A stretch of 20,698 nt of DNA from UMGS1696 sp964634795 (GTDB lineage Bacteria; Bacillota; Clostridia; Oscillospirales; CAG-272). Numbering within the stretch: the stretch's first letter is position 1; each line of letters starts with the position of its first letter. Location: positions 1 through 20,698 of the forward strand of contig CAZWLL010000038.1 in assembly GCA_964634795.1 (NCBI GenBank), written 5' to 3'. Positions 8,245 through 16,852 of the stretch are shown one piece after another. The position numbers were made by a program, and so were the translations under genes. The notes beneath the pieces were generated by a model. The model was not told the origin of the DNA. It saw only the letters and a list, made by a program, of their open reading frames with translations, and did not search any database.

Positions 8245-8979
8245 ATGAAAAAAATTATTTCTTTAATTCTCGTACTTACAACCGTATTTCTCTTTGCGGG
8301 CTGCTCCGGCACATCGTCAAATGATACCGATGTAAAGGGCGAAGGCGTTTTGACATACGCCGAATACATTGCCGCCGAGGAAAACACAGAAGTCACCATC
8401 GAAGCATATGTTCAGGCTAAGCAGTCATGGTGGGAAGACAAAGCTACCGTATACACACAGGACAAAGACGGCGCATACTTCCTTTACAACATGGCATGCT
8501 CCGAAGAAGACTATGCTAAGCTCGAAAAGGGCACAAAAATCAAGGTAACAGGCTACAAGTCATCATGGGAAGGCGAAGTTGAAATCACAGACGCTACATT
8601 CGTTATCGAAGACGGCAGCTACATTGCCGAAGCATTTGACGCAACATCACTTCTCGGTACAGACGACCTTATCAAGCATCAGAACGAATTCGTATCCTTC
8701 AAGGGCATGACAGTTGAAGCAGCCGCTGAAGGAAGCGATGCCGCATTCCTTTACAACTGGGACGGTTCCGGTCAGGACGGTGACGACCTTTACTTCAATG
8801 TATCTCTCAACGGTCAGACATATTCCTTCACAGTTGAATCCTATCTCTGCGACAGCTCCACAGAAGTTTACTCCGCAGTAAAGAATCTCCATGTAGGCGA
8901 AATCATCGACATGGAAGGCTTCCTCTACTGGTACAACGGTGTAAACCCGCACATCACATCCGTTAAGGTTGTCGGCTGA
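8245..8979 (+). CDS. Lipoprotein with two probable OB-fold-like domains, function unknown
   Basis: 244 residues. The signal peptide ends in lipobox FAGC (C20), so the protein is likely anchored outside the membrane. After a short Ser/Asp linker, two beta-rich units follow. The first (about 35-125) has VTIEAYVQ, DGAYFLYNM and GTKIKVTGYKSSWEGEVEI. The second (about 126-244) repeats that layout with EFVSFKGMTV, AAFLYNWDGS and GEIIDMEGFLYWYNG. This pattern of strand pairs ending in 'G-x-x-I-x-V-x-G' resembles OB-fold lipoproteins of Clostridia, but no enzyme motif is seen. The ATG at 8245 has AAGGAG about 9 bases upstream; an earlier in-frame start at 8200 lies right after the -10 box and is rejected. 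Codon choice looks narrow (many aca, ggc, gaa, ttc), consistent with high expression. It is transcribed alone between its own promoter and terminator. Confidence 0.8.
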   Translation: MKKIISLILVLTTVFLFAGCSGTSSNDTDVKGEGVLTYAEYIAAEENTEVTIEAYVQAKQSWWEDKATVYTQDKDGAYFLYNMACSEEDYAKLEKGTKIKVTGYKSSWEGEVEITDATFVIEDGSYIAEAFDATSLLGTDDLIKHQNEFVSFKGMTVEAAAEGSDAAFLYNWDGSGQDGDDLYFNVSLNGQTYSFTVESYLCDSSTEVYSAVKNLHVGEIIDMEGFLYWYNGVNPHITSVKVVG

Positions 8980-9009
8980 GCAATATAGTAAAATAAAAAA
9001 ATTATAATC

Positions 9010-9066
9010 AAATAGGCAGTCGCACTAAGGAAAGATTTTCCGAAATGCGGCTGCCTATTTCTTATA
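9010..9066 (+). terminator. Terminator after the lipoprotein gene
   Basis: A 15-bp stem (AAATAGGCAGTCGCA at 9010-9024 with TGCGGCTGCCTATTT at 9046-9060, one G-U pair) encloses a smaller GGAAA/TTTCC helix and is followed by a U-rich stretch (TATTTCTTATAT). It lies 30 bases past the stop codon. Confidence 0.85.
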
Positions 9067-9069
9067 TCA

Positions 9070-9169
9070 NNNNNNNNNNNNNNNNNNNNNNNNNNNNNNN
9101 NNNNNNNNNNNNNNNNNNNNNNNNNNNNNNNNNNNNNNNNNNNNNNNNNNNNNNNNNNNNNNNNNNNNN
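9070..9169. other. Assembly gap of 100 Ns
   Basis: Exactly 100 consecutive unknown bases, the usual placeholder for a gap of unknown size in a scaffold. Any terminator or gene downstream of hisIE is hidden here, and the two flanks may be further apart than shown or wrongly joined. Confidence 0.98.
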
Positions 9170-9174
9170 TTAAA

Positions 9175-9822
9175 TCAGGTCATTTTCTCCTGTTTTACTT
9201 TTTTGTCAATCACATGTCTGCTCTTCAGCTCATCGAATATGTCCCCTGTCGATATTCCCATCTGAATCATCAGCACCATCACATGGTACATAAGATCCGC
9301 TATTTCGTATATTGTTTCCTTTTTATCATCAGCCTTAGCCGCGATTATAACCTCGGTTGACTCTTCACCGACTTTTTTAAGTATTTTATCTATTCCCTTT
9401 TCAAACAGATACGTGGTATATGAGCCTTCCTTTTTCTCGGTCTTTCTTCCCTCAATCAGCTTCATAAGCGATTCGACGGAAAACTCATGCAGCTCATCCG
9501 ACTCCCAAAGCGGATTAAAGAAACAGCTCTCCGCACCCGTATGACACGCGGGACCGTCCTTTTCAACCGTTACCAAAAGGGCATCCTTGTCGCAGTCCGC
9601 TGTTATAGATACTATATGCTGATAATTTCCGCTGGTCTCACCCTTGAGCCAAAGCTGCTGTCTAGAACGGCTGTAGAAGCATGTCAGTCCCTTCTCCATC
9701 GATATTCCGAGACTTTCTCTGTTCATATACGCAAGCGTAAGCACCTGCTTGGTCTTTGCGTCAACCACTATCGCCGGAATAAGTCCTTTATCGTCAAATT
9801 TCAGTTCATCTATATTTATCAT
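9175..9822 (-). CDS. hisIE: Bifunctional phosphoribosyl-AMP cyclohydrolase / phosphoribosyl-ATP pyrophosphatase
   Basis: 215 residues. The N-terminal HisI half shows LAYMN, SRSRQQLWLKGETSG, a DCD metal site and GPACHTG with SCFF. The C-terminal HisE half (from about 125) shows KKVGEESTEVIIAAK and YEIADLMYHVMVLM, the MazG-like helical ATP pyrophosphatase signature. HisE removes pyrophosphate from phosphoribosyl-ATP and HisI then opens the purine ring: steps 2 and 3 of histidine synthesis. Two ATGs are six bases apart. The inner one (9822) is preferred because GAGG lies 8 bases upstream, whereas the outer one (9828) has only 2 bases of spacing. Last known gene of the operon; its stop is five bases from the assembly gap. 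Confidence 0.95.
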   Translation of the reverse strand: MINIDELKFDDKGLIPAIVVDAKTKQVLTLAYMNRESLGISMEKGLTCFYSRSRQQLWLKGETSGNYQHIVSITADCDKDALLVTVEKDGPACHTGAESCFFNPLWESDELHEFSVESLMKLIEGRKTEKKEGSYTTYLFEKGIDKILKKVGEESTEVIIAAKADDKKETIYEIADLMYHVMVLMIQMGISTGDIFDELKSRHVIDKKVKQEKMT

Positions 9823-9824
9823 TA

Positions 9825-10583
9825 TCATAACCTCACATTTATACCGTTTTCTTTGAGCTCACTCTTGAGTTCTTTTATTTTTACCTCACCGAAATGGAAT
9901 ATCGACGCTGCAAGTCCAGCGTCAACCCTCGGCAGTTTTTTAAACAGCTCTACAAAATCATTTACGGAGCCCGCTCCTCCCGATGCTATGACGGGTACAT
10001 TCACCGCGTCGCACACCGCAGACAGCATTTCGATATCGAATCCGTTCTTTACGCCGTCGGTGTCAATTGAATTAAGCACAACCTCACCTGCGCCGTTATC
10101 AACGCACCGTTTTATCCATGAAATCGCTTCCATTCCGGTATCCACACGTCCGCCTTTCGCAAACACACGGTACTCGCCGTCAACTCTTTTAACATCTGCG
10201 GATATTACAACGCATTGATTACCGTAGATTTTCGCCGCGCGTTCTATAAGTGACGGATCCGCTATCGCTCCCGAATTCACGCTTACCTTGTCTGCGCCGC
10301 ATTTCAGCACTCTGTCAAAGTCATCCGTGGTATTTATGCCGCCTCCGACCGTCAGAGGAATAAATATGCTCTCAGCCACACGAGTAAGAATATCCGTAAA
10401 TAATCCTCTGCCCTCAGCCGATGCCGTTATGTCGTAAAATACAAGCTCATCGGCTCCGCTGTCACTGTAGTATTTTGCCAGCTTCACGGGATCGGATACA
10501 TCATTTAATCCTTCGAAATTGACTCCTTTTACCACTCTTCCGTTTTTCACGTCAAGGCACGGAATAATTCTCTTAGTTATCAT
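9825..10583 (-). CDS. hisF: Imidazole glycerol phosphate synthase, cyclase subunit
   Basis: 252 residues, standard length. A TIM barrel with the catalytic aspartates D11 (IIPCLDVKNGRVVKG) and D130 (VVISADVKRV), phosphate-binding glycines in TVGGGI (79-84) and IASGGAG, and LNSIDTDGVKNG, a mild variant of the usual 'TSMDRDGTK' loop. HisF uses ammonia supplied by HisH to form imidazole glycerol phosphate and AICAR. Start overlaps the hisA stop by four bases. HisH is encoded two genes upstream, with HisA between, so the two subunits come from one transcript. Confidence 0.96.
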   Translation of the reverse strand: MITKRIIPCLDVKNGRVVKGVNFEGLNDVSDPVKLAKYYSDSGADELVFYDITASAEGRGLFTDILTRVAESIFIPLTVGGGINTTDDFDRVLKCGADKVSVNSGAIADPSLIERAAKIYGNQCVVISADVKRVDGEYRVFAKGGRVDTGMEAISWIKRCVDNGAGEVVLNSIDTDGVKNGFDIEMLSAVCDAVNVPVIASGGAGSVNDFVELFKKLPRVDAGLAASIFHFGEVKIKELKSELKENGINVRL

Positions 10584-11293
10584 TTCGCCACCTCTATAGC
10601 CTGTTTAAGGTTTATCGCTCCTGTATAATACGCTTTTCCGATTATCGCGGCATACATTCCGAGCTCCTTTAATGCGATAATATCATCTATCGACGTCACC
10701 CCTCCCGATGCCGTTATATCCATGTCGAGTTTTTTCGACAGCTCACCGTAAAGCATTCTGTTTGTACCCTTCATAGCGCCGTCCTTTGAGATATCGGTAA
10801 CAATTACATTTTTCACACCGAGCTCTCTCATTTCGCAAAGAAACGCATCATATTTTAAGGAAGATGCTTCAGTCCAGCCTTTAATCGCGACATAACCGTC
10901 CTTTATATCAACACCGACCGCAATTTTGTCACCGTATTGCTTAAGTGCGCTTACCAAAAACGCCCTGTCGGTCACCGCCGCAGTTCCGAGTATCACACGA
11001 TTTACGCCTGCGTCAAAATATTTCTCGGCGGTCTCCATGCTTCGAATGCCGCCGCCTATTTCGCAAAACAGCCTGCTCTCGGCTGTTATTTTCCGCACGG
11101 TATCAATATTCGGAGTTTCTCCCGTTTTAGCTCCCTCAAGATCAACCAAATGAATATACTCCGCTCCCGCCGACTCAAAATCACGCACAATCTCAAGCGG
11201 ATTGTCGCTGTATACTGTCATTTTGTCGTAATCTCCCTTAAGCAAGCGCACCGCTTTACCCGAGAAAATATCTATTGCGGGAAAAATTTTCAT
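10580..11293 (-). CDS. hisA: ProFAR isomerase (phosphoribosylformimino-AICAR-P isomerase)
   Basis: 237 residues, normal length. TIM-barrel homologue of HisF with catalytic D8 (FPAIDI) and D129 (VGVDIKDG), RLLKGDY, HLVDLEGAKTG and phosphate loops EIGGGIRS and TASGGVTS. It performs the Amadori rearrangement before the HisF/HisH step. Four-base overlaps with hisH upstream and hisF downstream. Lack of tryptophan genes nearby and the operon position argue for HisA, not the dual-function PriA. Confidence 0.95.
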   Translation of the reverse strand: MKIFPAIDIFSGKAVRLLKGDYDKMTVYSDNPLEIVRDFESAGAEYIHLVDLEGAKTGETPNIDTVRKITAESRLFCEIGGGIRSMETAEKYFDAGVNRVILGTAAVTDRAFLVSALKQYGDKIAVGVDIKDGYVAIKGWTEASSLKYDAFLCEMRELGVKNVIVTDISKDGAMKGTNRMLYGELSKKLDMDITASGGVTSIDDIIALKELGMYAAIIGKAYYTGAINLKQAIEVAK

Positions 11294-11907
11294 GATATGT
11301 CCTCCCTTGCGAAAGCCTTTAATATTCTCATTCCGACATCTCCGCTTTTTTCGGGATGAAATTGACAGCCGACCACATTTTTGTACGCCGCAGCCGCGGT
11401 AAGCTCCGCACCGTATTCGGCTGTTGCAATTACACTTTCATCACAGTCAGCTGCGTAAAAAGAATGTACGAAATATACGCATTCGCCGTCATCTACATTT
11501 TTCAAAAGAGGATGCTCCTTCTTTTTTATCAGCGCGTTCCATCCTATATGAGGAATCTTAAGCCGGCTCGGTATTACATCACCTATCGGCTTCACATTTC
11601 CGCCGATAAGCCCCAGACCCTTGTGTTCACCGTACTCATAGCTTACGTCAAACAGCAGCTGCATTCCGAGGCAAATACCCATGATCGGCTTTCCCGATGC
11701 CGCCTCACTTTTTATGACATCACCTATACCGCTCTCACTGAGCTTTTTCGCCGCGTCCGCAAACGCTCCGACTCCCGGAAGAATCAGCCTGTCGGCTTTT
11801 TTTATAACATCGGCATCCCCCGATACAACAGCCTCTTCACCGACATACTTAAGCGAGGAGCACAGCGAGAAAAGATTTCCGACACCGTAATCTATTACCG
11901 CTATCAT
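11290..11907 (-). CDS. hisH: Imidazole glycerol phosphate synthase, glutaminase subunit
   Basis: 205 residues, class I glutamine amidotransferase. The triad is visible: C79 in GICLGMQLLF, H184 and E186 in QFHPEKSG. DYGVGNLFSL at the N-terminus and LPGVGAF are typical. It releases ammonia from glutamine and channels it to HisF. The ATG is directly after the hisB stop with AAGGAG 8 bases upstream. Confidence 0.96.
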   Translation of the reverse strand: MIAVIDYGVGNLFSLCSSLKYVGEEAVVSGDADVIKKADRLILPGVGAFADAAKKLSESGIGDVIKSEAASGKPIMGICLGMQLLFDVSYEYGEHKGLGLIGGNVKPIGDVIPSRLKIPHIGWNALIKKKEHPLLKNVDDGECVYFVHSFYAADCDESVIATAEYGAELTAAAAYKNVVGCQFHPEKSGDVGMRILKAFAREDIS

Positions 11908-12495
11908 TTACAGTACTCCTTTTGTAGATGGTATCTCATTGCCGAATCGCTCATCCATGCTCACAGCCTGCCTGAGTGAACGTGCGACGCTCTTGAAGCC
12001 GCCTTCTATAATATGGTGCGCGTTCTCTCCCGTAATAAGGCGTATGTGAAGCGTTATTTCGGCTTTTCGTACGAAACCAAGCCAAAACTCCTTAACAAGC
12101 TCGGTATCGAAGTCACCGCACTTCTGTACCTGCATCGGCACATCGTACGCGAGGCAGCTTCTTCCCGAAATATCCACGGCAGAGAGGACAAGTGCCTCAT
12201 CCATAGGAAGCAGCATATTGCCGTATCTCTTAATTCCGCGCATATCTCCTATAGCCTCTTTAAAAGCCAAGCCGAGGCATATTCCTATATCCTCTGTCGT
12301 ATGGTGGTAATCGACATCCACGTCCCCGGTACAGCTTACCTCAAGATTAAATCCGCCATGCTTCGCAAACAAAGTAAGCATATGATTTAAAAAGCCGCAT
12401 CCCGTGTTTATCGATGATTTTCCTTCTCCGTCAAGATCGATTTTTACGGAAATATCCGTCTCGGCGGTTTTTCTGACAACATTACCGCATCTCAT
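11908..12495 (-). CDS. hisB: Imidazoleglycerol-phosphate dehydratase (monofunctional)
   Basis: 195 residues, so only the dehydratase domain; the N-terminal phosphatase found in enterobacterial HisB is absent. Mn-binding motifs HHTTED (64-69) and HHIIE (160-164) plus GFLNHML (34-40) are intact. It converts imidazole glycerol phosphate to imidazole acetol phosphate. It overlaps hisC by four bases. The missing phosphatase domain means histidinol-phosphate phosphatase must be encoded elsewhere. Confidence 0.96.
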   Translation of the reverse strand: MRCGNVVRKTAETDISVKIDLDGEGKSSINTGCGFLNHMLTLFAKHGGFNLEVSCTGDVDVDYHHTTEDIGICLGLAFKEAIGDMRGIKRYGNMLLPMDEALVLSAVDISGRSCLAYDVPMQVQKCGDFDTELVKEFWLGFVRKAEITLHIRLITGENAHHIIEGGFKSVARSLRQAVSMDERFGNEIPSTKGVL

Positions 12496-13547
12496 GCTAT
12501 TATCTCCTCCACCTTTTCGATAAAGCTCCGCATCTGCTCAGGTGTTCCTATCGTAACTCTGTTGTAATCGCATATTCTCGGTGAATCGAAATGTCTCACC
12601 AACACTCCGCGGCGCTTCAGCTCGATATACAGACTCTTTCCGTCGATTTTGCCGCTCGATATGAATATGAAATTAGCGCTCGAATCGAGAACCTTAAAAC
12701 CGATTTTTCTCAGAGCATTCGCGGTATTTTCACGTGTTTTCTCAATCAGTCGGCAATTGTTCATATAATAATCGTTGTCATCAATCGCCGCACATCCCGC
12801 CGCCAGTGTTAAGCGGTTTATATTATACGGATTGGTCGAATATTTTATCTTATTTAAATCGGCTATAAGTCCCTCGTCCGCTATCGCATATCCCAGCCTT
12901 GCGCCTGCCATACTGCGGGACTTCGAAAAGGTTCTGACCACAAGCAGATTATCGTACTTTCTCACAAGCTCAATACAGCTTTTTCCACCGAAATCTATAT
13001 AAGCCTCGTCTATCACAACCACATTATCCCTGTTATGCTCGATAATGCTCTCGATGTCGCCGCAATCCATTATAATGCCTGTCGGCGCGTTCGGGTTAGC
13101 TATCACTACCATACCGTGTGCATTGTAATAATCACGGCAGTCGATTGTGAAGTCATCACCGAGCGGCTTTGTTTCATAATCAACGCCATACAGCTCCGCG
13201 AATACACTGTAGAAGCCATAGGTTATATCCGGAAATACAGCTCTGTTCTGCGGCGTGAAAGCCATAAACGCAAAATTTAAAATATCGTCCGATCCGTTTG
13301 AAAGGTATATATTTTTTCTGTCAAAGCCGTACAGTGCCGCTATTTTATCGCGCAGTACCGTGCATTCGGGGTCGGGATACAGCATAAGCTTTGAAATCTC
13401 CTCCGCATTAAGAGCGTCCGTTACGCCATGCGACGGCGGATACGGAGATTCGTTTGTGTTCAGCTTAATGTAAACCATGTCGCGCGGCTGCTCTCCCGGC
13501 GTGTATGCTTCAAAGCTTTTGTATTTATCGTTTATGAATCTGCTCAT
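12492..13547 (-). CDS. hisC: Histidinol-phosphate aminotransferase
   Basis: 351 residues, fold type I PLP enzyme. KLNTNESPYPPS near the N-terminus, SNGSDDIL (83-90), the PLP aspartate in VVIDEAYIDF (D180), the Schiff-base lysine K209 in TFSKSRSMAGARLGY and the C-terminal arginine region match HisC. It aminates imidazole acetol phosphate with glutamate. Four-base overlaps at both ends. Confidence 0.95.
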   Translation of the reverse strand: MSRFINDKYKSFEAYTPGEQPRDMVYIKLNTNESPYPPSHGVTDALNAEEISKLMLYPDPECTVLRDKIAALYGFDRKNIYLSNGSDDILNFAFMAFTPQNRAVFPDITYGFYSVFAELYGVDYETKPLGDDFTIDCRDYYNAHGMVVIANPNAPTGIIMDCGDIESIIEHNRDNVVVIDEAYIDFGGKSCIELVRKYDNLLVVRTFSKSRSMAGARLGYAIADEGLIADLNKIKYSTNPYNINRLTLAAGCAAIDDNDYYMNNCRLIEKTRENTANALRKIGFKVLDSSANFIFISSGKIDGKSLYIELKRRGVLVRHFDSPRICDYNRVTIGTPEQMRSFIEKVEEIIA

Positions 13548-14815
13548 TTTTCGTTTCTGACCTCCGCGCTTCTCGCATGTGCAGTCAGCCCTTCCTTGCG
13601 CGCAAAATATGCCACATCACTGTAACAGTCGGCAAGAGCCTTCGGAGTGTAATATGTATACTGCACCTTCTTTATAAAATCATCTACACTGAGGGGACTC
13701 GAAAATCTTGCCGTTCCGCTTGTAGGCAGTGTGTGATTCGGGCCTGCGAGATAATCTCCCAGAGCCTCCGGACAGCTCTTGCCCATAAATATCGAGCCTG
13801 CGTTTTTAATTTTGTCGAGATAATCAAACGGTGTATCAAGGCAAAGCTCAAGATGCTCGGGTGCTATCTCGTTCGCTATATCTATAGCGCGCAGTATGTC
13901 ATCCGCAACGATTATTTTTCCGTTGTTGTCAATTGATGCTCTCGCTATATCGCATCTTTCAAGCAGCGGTATCTGTCTCTCAAGCTCATCCGCAACCGCT
14001 CTCGCCAAAGCCTCGCTGTCGGTGACCAATACGGCACTTGCAAGCTTGTCATGCTCTGCCTGAGAGAGCATATCCGCCGCAACTATTGCCGCATCGTTTG
14101 TCTTATCCGCCACTATAAGTATTTCGGACGGGCCTGCTATCATGTCAATTGACACCATTCCGAATACCTGCTTTTTAGCCTCTGCGACATATGCGTTTCC
14201 GGGGCCGACTATTTTATCTACCTTCGGTATGCTCTTTGTACCGTACGCCAGCGCCGCTATTGCCTGCGCTCCGCCTACCTTGAATATTTTATCTACTCCC
14301 GCGATTCGTGCGGCGCATAATATCGCCGAATTTACTTTTCCCTGTTTGTCGGGCGGTGTTACCATCACAATCTGTCCGCATCCCGCTATTTTCGCCGGAA
14401 TCGCGTCCATTAACACAGTTGACGGATATGCGGCTGTACCGCCGGGAACGTATAATCCGACCTTTTCAATAGGTGTTATTTTTTGTCCCATTGTTACGCC
14501 GTTCTCATTGATTATAAAGCTGCTTCGCTTCTGATTCGAATGAAAAAGTGTTATATTGTCTTTTGCTCTGTTCAGTATTCTTATGAATTCAGGCTCGGTG
14601 TGACTGAATGCCTCGTCTATTTCTTCCTCGGACACCTCAAGTGCGCTCAGCTTCACTTTATCGAATTTTTCCGAATATTTAATAAGCGCATCATCGCCTT
14701 CTTTAACGACATCCGCTATTATCTCACTTACCGCGCCGCTCACATCCGACAGTCCTCTGACTCTCGAGAAAATCTCATCGTTCGGAATCTGGCCGTATTT
14801 CATTATTCTGATCAT
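13544..14815 (-). CDS. hisD: Histidinol dehydrogenase
   Basis: 423 residues, standard. VPGGTAAYPSTVLM, GPGNAYVAEAKK and IAGPSEILIVAD are clear family motifs. Zinc ligands Q252, H255, D352 and H411 and the catalytic pair E318-H319 (PEHLE) are all present. It oxidises histidinol twice with NAD to histidine, the last step. ATG overlaps the hisG stop by one base (TAATG) and has GGAG six bases before it. Confidence 0.96.
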   Translation of the reverse strand: MIRIMKYGQIPNDEIFSRVRGLSDVSGAVSEIIADVVKEGDDALIKYSEKFDKVKLSALEVSEEEIDEAFSHTEPEFIRILNRAKDNITLFHSNQKRSSFIINENGVTMGQKITPIEKVGLYVPGGTAAYPSTVLMDAIPAKIAGCGQIVMVTPPDKQGKVNSAILCAARIAGVDKIFKVGGAQAIAALAYGTKSIPKVDKIVGPGNAYVAEAKKQVFGMVSIDMIAGPSEILIVADKTNDAAIVAADMLSQAEHDKLASAVLVTDSEALARAVADELERQIPLLERCDIARASIDNNGKIIVADDILRAIDIANEIAPEHLELCLDTPFDYLDKIKNAGSIFMGKSCPEALGDYLAGPNHTLPTSGTARFSSPLSVDDFIKKVQYTYYTPKALADCYSDVAYFARKEGLTAHARSAEVRNEK

Positions 14816-15444
14816 TATTTCTCCACCTGCTTTCTCAGAGAATACGCTATTTTTTCAATCTGTTCTGTCTTAAACTTAAATGATGCTTTATTCGATATAA
14901 GCCTTGCGCTTATGGGAACTACCGTCTCTATAGGCTCGAGGTTGTTTTCTTTTAGTGTCGTTCCCGTCTCCACAATATCGACTATCACATCGGACAGTCC
15001 CAATATAGGAGCCAGCTCTATTGAGCCGTTTAAATGAATTATATCTATTTCACGGCATTTCTGCGCATAATACTTTTTGGCAATATTTGTAAATTTCGTT
15101 GCCACACGCAGCGTTTTTTCCTCATCATCTATGAACCCGCGTACTGCGGCAACCGCCATACGGCATTTTCCTATATTGAGGTCGGCAAGCTCATATACAT
15201 CGGGCTCATACTCAAGAAGAATATCCTTGCCTGCCACACCGATATCAGCCGCACCTCGTTCCACATATATCGCAACATCCGACGGCTTAACCCAGAAATA
15301 CCTAACACCGCATTCCGCATTCTCGAAAATCAGCTTTCTGTTGTTCTCCTTAATTGACGGGCATTCATATCCCGCGGTCTCGAACATTGAGTAAACCTTC
15401 TCTCCGAGACGTCCCTTCGGAAGCGCGACATTTATCATATTCAT
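14815..15444 (-). CDS. hisG: ATP phosphoribosyltransferase, short form catalytic subunit
   Basis: 209 residues, the short form that lacks the C-terminal regulatory domain and therefore needs HisZ. Motifs: ALPKGRLGEK at the N-terminus, DVAIYVERGAADIGVAGKD, and the PRPP loop DIVETGTTLKEN. It condenses ATP with PRPP, the committed and feedback-controlled step. The first of two close ATGs is used because GGTGAG stands five bases before it. It is six bases downstream of hisZ. Confidence 0.96.
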   Translation of the reverse strand: MNMINVALPKGRLGEKVYSMFETAGYECPSIKENNRKLIFENAECGVRYFWVKPSDVAIYVERGAADIGVAGKDILLEYEPDVYELADLNIGKCRMAVAAVRGFIDDEEKTLRVATKFTNIAKKYYAQKCREIDIIHLNGSIELAPILGLSDVIVDIVETGTTLKENNLEPIETVVPISARLISNKASFKFKTEQIEKIAYSLRKQVEK

Positions 15445-15450
15445 TATGTC

Positions 15451-16542
15451 TCACCGTCCTTCATTAATCAAGCTGTACAGTTCCTTATATCTCAGCTTCT
15501 GAGGAATGCTCCTCGTACAATATACGCTTAGCCCGCGCTCCTCGTATTTTTTCACAATATCGACAAGCTTTTCCTCCTGGCCGCTTTCGTATTGAATAAC
15601 AACATCCGCGTCGCAGCTGTTCTCACGGCTGTACAGTCTCTCGAGCATGTCCAGATATACTGCAAAGCCGATAGCACCGCCGCGCTTGTTCAGCTTTTTC
15701 AAAAGGTTCGCGTATTCTCCGCCCGACAGCACTCCCGTCGGCAGTCCTTCTATATATCCGCGAAAAACTATTCCGCTGTAGTAATTCATATCGTTGACAA
15801 CCGAGAAATCTATATTTATGTTTTTGCCGACTCCCATACGTTTCAAGAGGCAAAACAGCTTTTCAAGCTCCTCAAGAGGCTTTTGGGCAAAGCATGCCGC
15901 ATCACTGTCTCTCAGTGTACCGATTACGCTCTCGTAATTTCCGCAGCTTGTCACCGCGGATATGAGAATATCCGAAAACCGCTTTTCCACACCGTTGTCA
16001 CTGCATATGTGCGCTATTCCGTCGGTATTTTTCTGACCAATACATTTTAAAACACCGTCCGCCGCATCTCCGACAAGGCCTGCCGCCTCCGTTATCGCCG
16101 AAATCACTCCGAGATGCGATACATCGAGGACGTATTTTTCGCTTACAGCCTCCAAGCTCTTCGCGGCAAGCATTATCACCTCCGCAATATCGTATAAACC
16201 GACATCTCCCATGCATTCGAGTCCCGTCTGCATTATTTCCTTAAAGCTTCCGCCTTCACTTATACGGTAAACGTTTTCGTTGTAATACATCTTCTGAACA
16301 CTGCCGGGTTCATGCATATAGTTTTTTACAATCGAGAGAGTAACATCGGGCTTGAGTGCGAGAAGTCTGCCGTCGTTGTCCATAAAAGTTATTATGCCTT
16401 CGTTGACTAAAAAATCCTTGTTTTTAACATAAAGATCGTATTCCTCGAACTTACTCATTTTAAAACGAGAGTAACCGTATTTCTCGTAAATCTCACGGAG
16501 TGAAAATACCGCCCTCTCCTCCGGACGAAGAACATTGTTCAT
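15451..16542 (-). CDS. hisZ: ATP phosphoribosyltransferase regulatory subunit (HisRS-like)
   Basis: 363 residues, related to the catalytic core of histidyl-tRNA synthetase. RLLALKPDVTLSIVKNY and KMYYNENVYR correspond to the class II motif 2 region, and VLSGGEYANLL to motif 3. GG-E-Y in place of the synthetase 'GGRYD', and the small C-terminal remnant, point to HisZ, not a true HisRS. It assembles with short HisG and confers histidine feedback inhibition. Adjacent to hisG as expected; its start overlaps the regulator gene by four bases. Confidence 0.93.
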   Translation of the reverse strand: MNNVLRPEERAVFSLREIYEKYGYSRFKMSKFEEYDLYVKNKDFLVNEGIITFMDNDGRLLALKPDVTLSIVKNYMHEPGSVQKMYYNENVYRISEGGSFKEIMQTGLECMGDVGLYDIAEVIMLAAKSLEAVSEKYVLDVSHLGVISAITEAAGLVGDAADGVLKCIGQKNTDGIAHICSDNGVEKRFSDILISAVTSCGNYESVIGTLRDSDAACFAQKPLEELEKLFCLLKRMGVGKNINIDFSVVNDMNYYSGIVFRGYIEGLPTGVLSGGEYANLLKKLNKRGGAIGFAVYLDMLERLYSRENSCDADVVIQYESGQEEKLVDIVKKYEERGLSVYCTRSIPQKLRYKELYSLINEGR

Positions 16543-16835
16543 TTCGTATCATCCTCCGATATTCTCTCAATAGCTTTTTTGTATCCGTCGCATCCGTGCT
16601 GCAGGCACCTGTTGACTCTGCTTATTGTCGCGGTGCTTGTTCCGGTTTCACGTGCAATTTCCGTATATACCTTTCCGTCCGTAAGCATACACGCCACTGT
16701 AAAACGCGAGCTCATTTCGGTCATTTCCTTTATTGTGCATATATCGGTAAAAAAGTCATAGCATTCATCTATATTGCGAAGCGAAAGTATCGCTTCAAAC
16801 AGCTTGTCCGTCTCGGGAGACTTGATTGTTTCCAT
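16539..16835 (-). CDS. YerC/TrpR-family regulator, probable histidine repressor (HisR-like)
   Basis: 98 residues, all helical. The helix-turn-helix at about 56-76 (KVYTEIARETGTSTATISRV, followed by NRCL) is the YerC/TrpR-superfamily signature. Comparative genomics has proposed YerC relatives as HisR, a histidine-responsive repressor of his genes in Firmicutes. Being first gene of a complete his operon, overlapping hisZ by four bases, fits that role and suggests autoregulation. The ATG at 16835 has GGAGGAG five bases upstream; a GTG six bases earlier abuts the ribosome site and is rejected. Its promoter carries a striking dyad (16853-16894). Repression by histidine-bound protein is inferred by analogy with TrpR and tryptophan. 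Confidence 0.88.
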   Translation of the reverse strand: METIKSPETDKLFEAILSLRNIDECYDFFTDICTIKEMTEMSSRFTVACMLTDGKVYTEIARETGTSTATISRVNRCLQHGCDGYKKAIERISEDDTK

Positions 16836-16852
16836 ATACACTCCTCCGCTGT

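Noticed and set aside
9487..10218. Plus-strand open frame of 243 codons opposite hisIE/hisF
   Set aside because: It is antisense to two well-supported enzymes; the protein is low-complexity (Ser/Thr/Pro-rich) with no recognisable domain and no ribosome site.
11356..11979. Plus-strand open frame of 207 codons opposite hisH
   Set aside because: Shadow frame of a conserved gene with no family motif and unusual composition.
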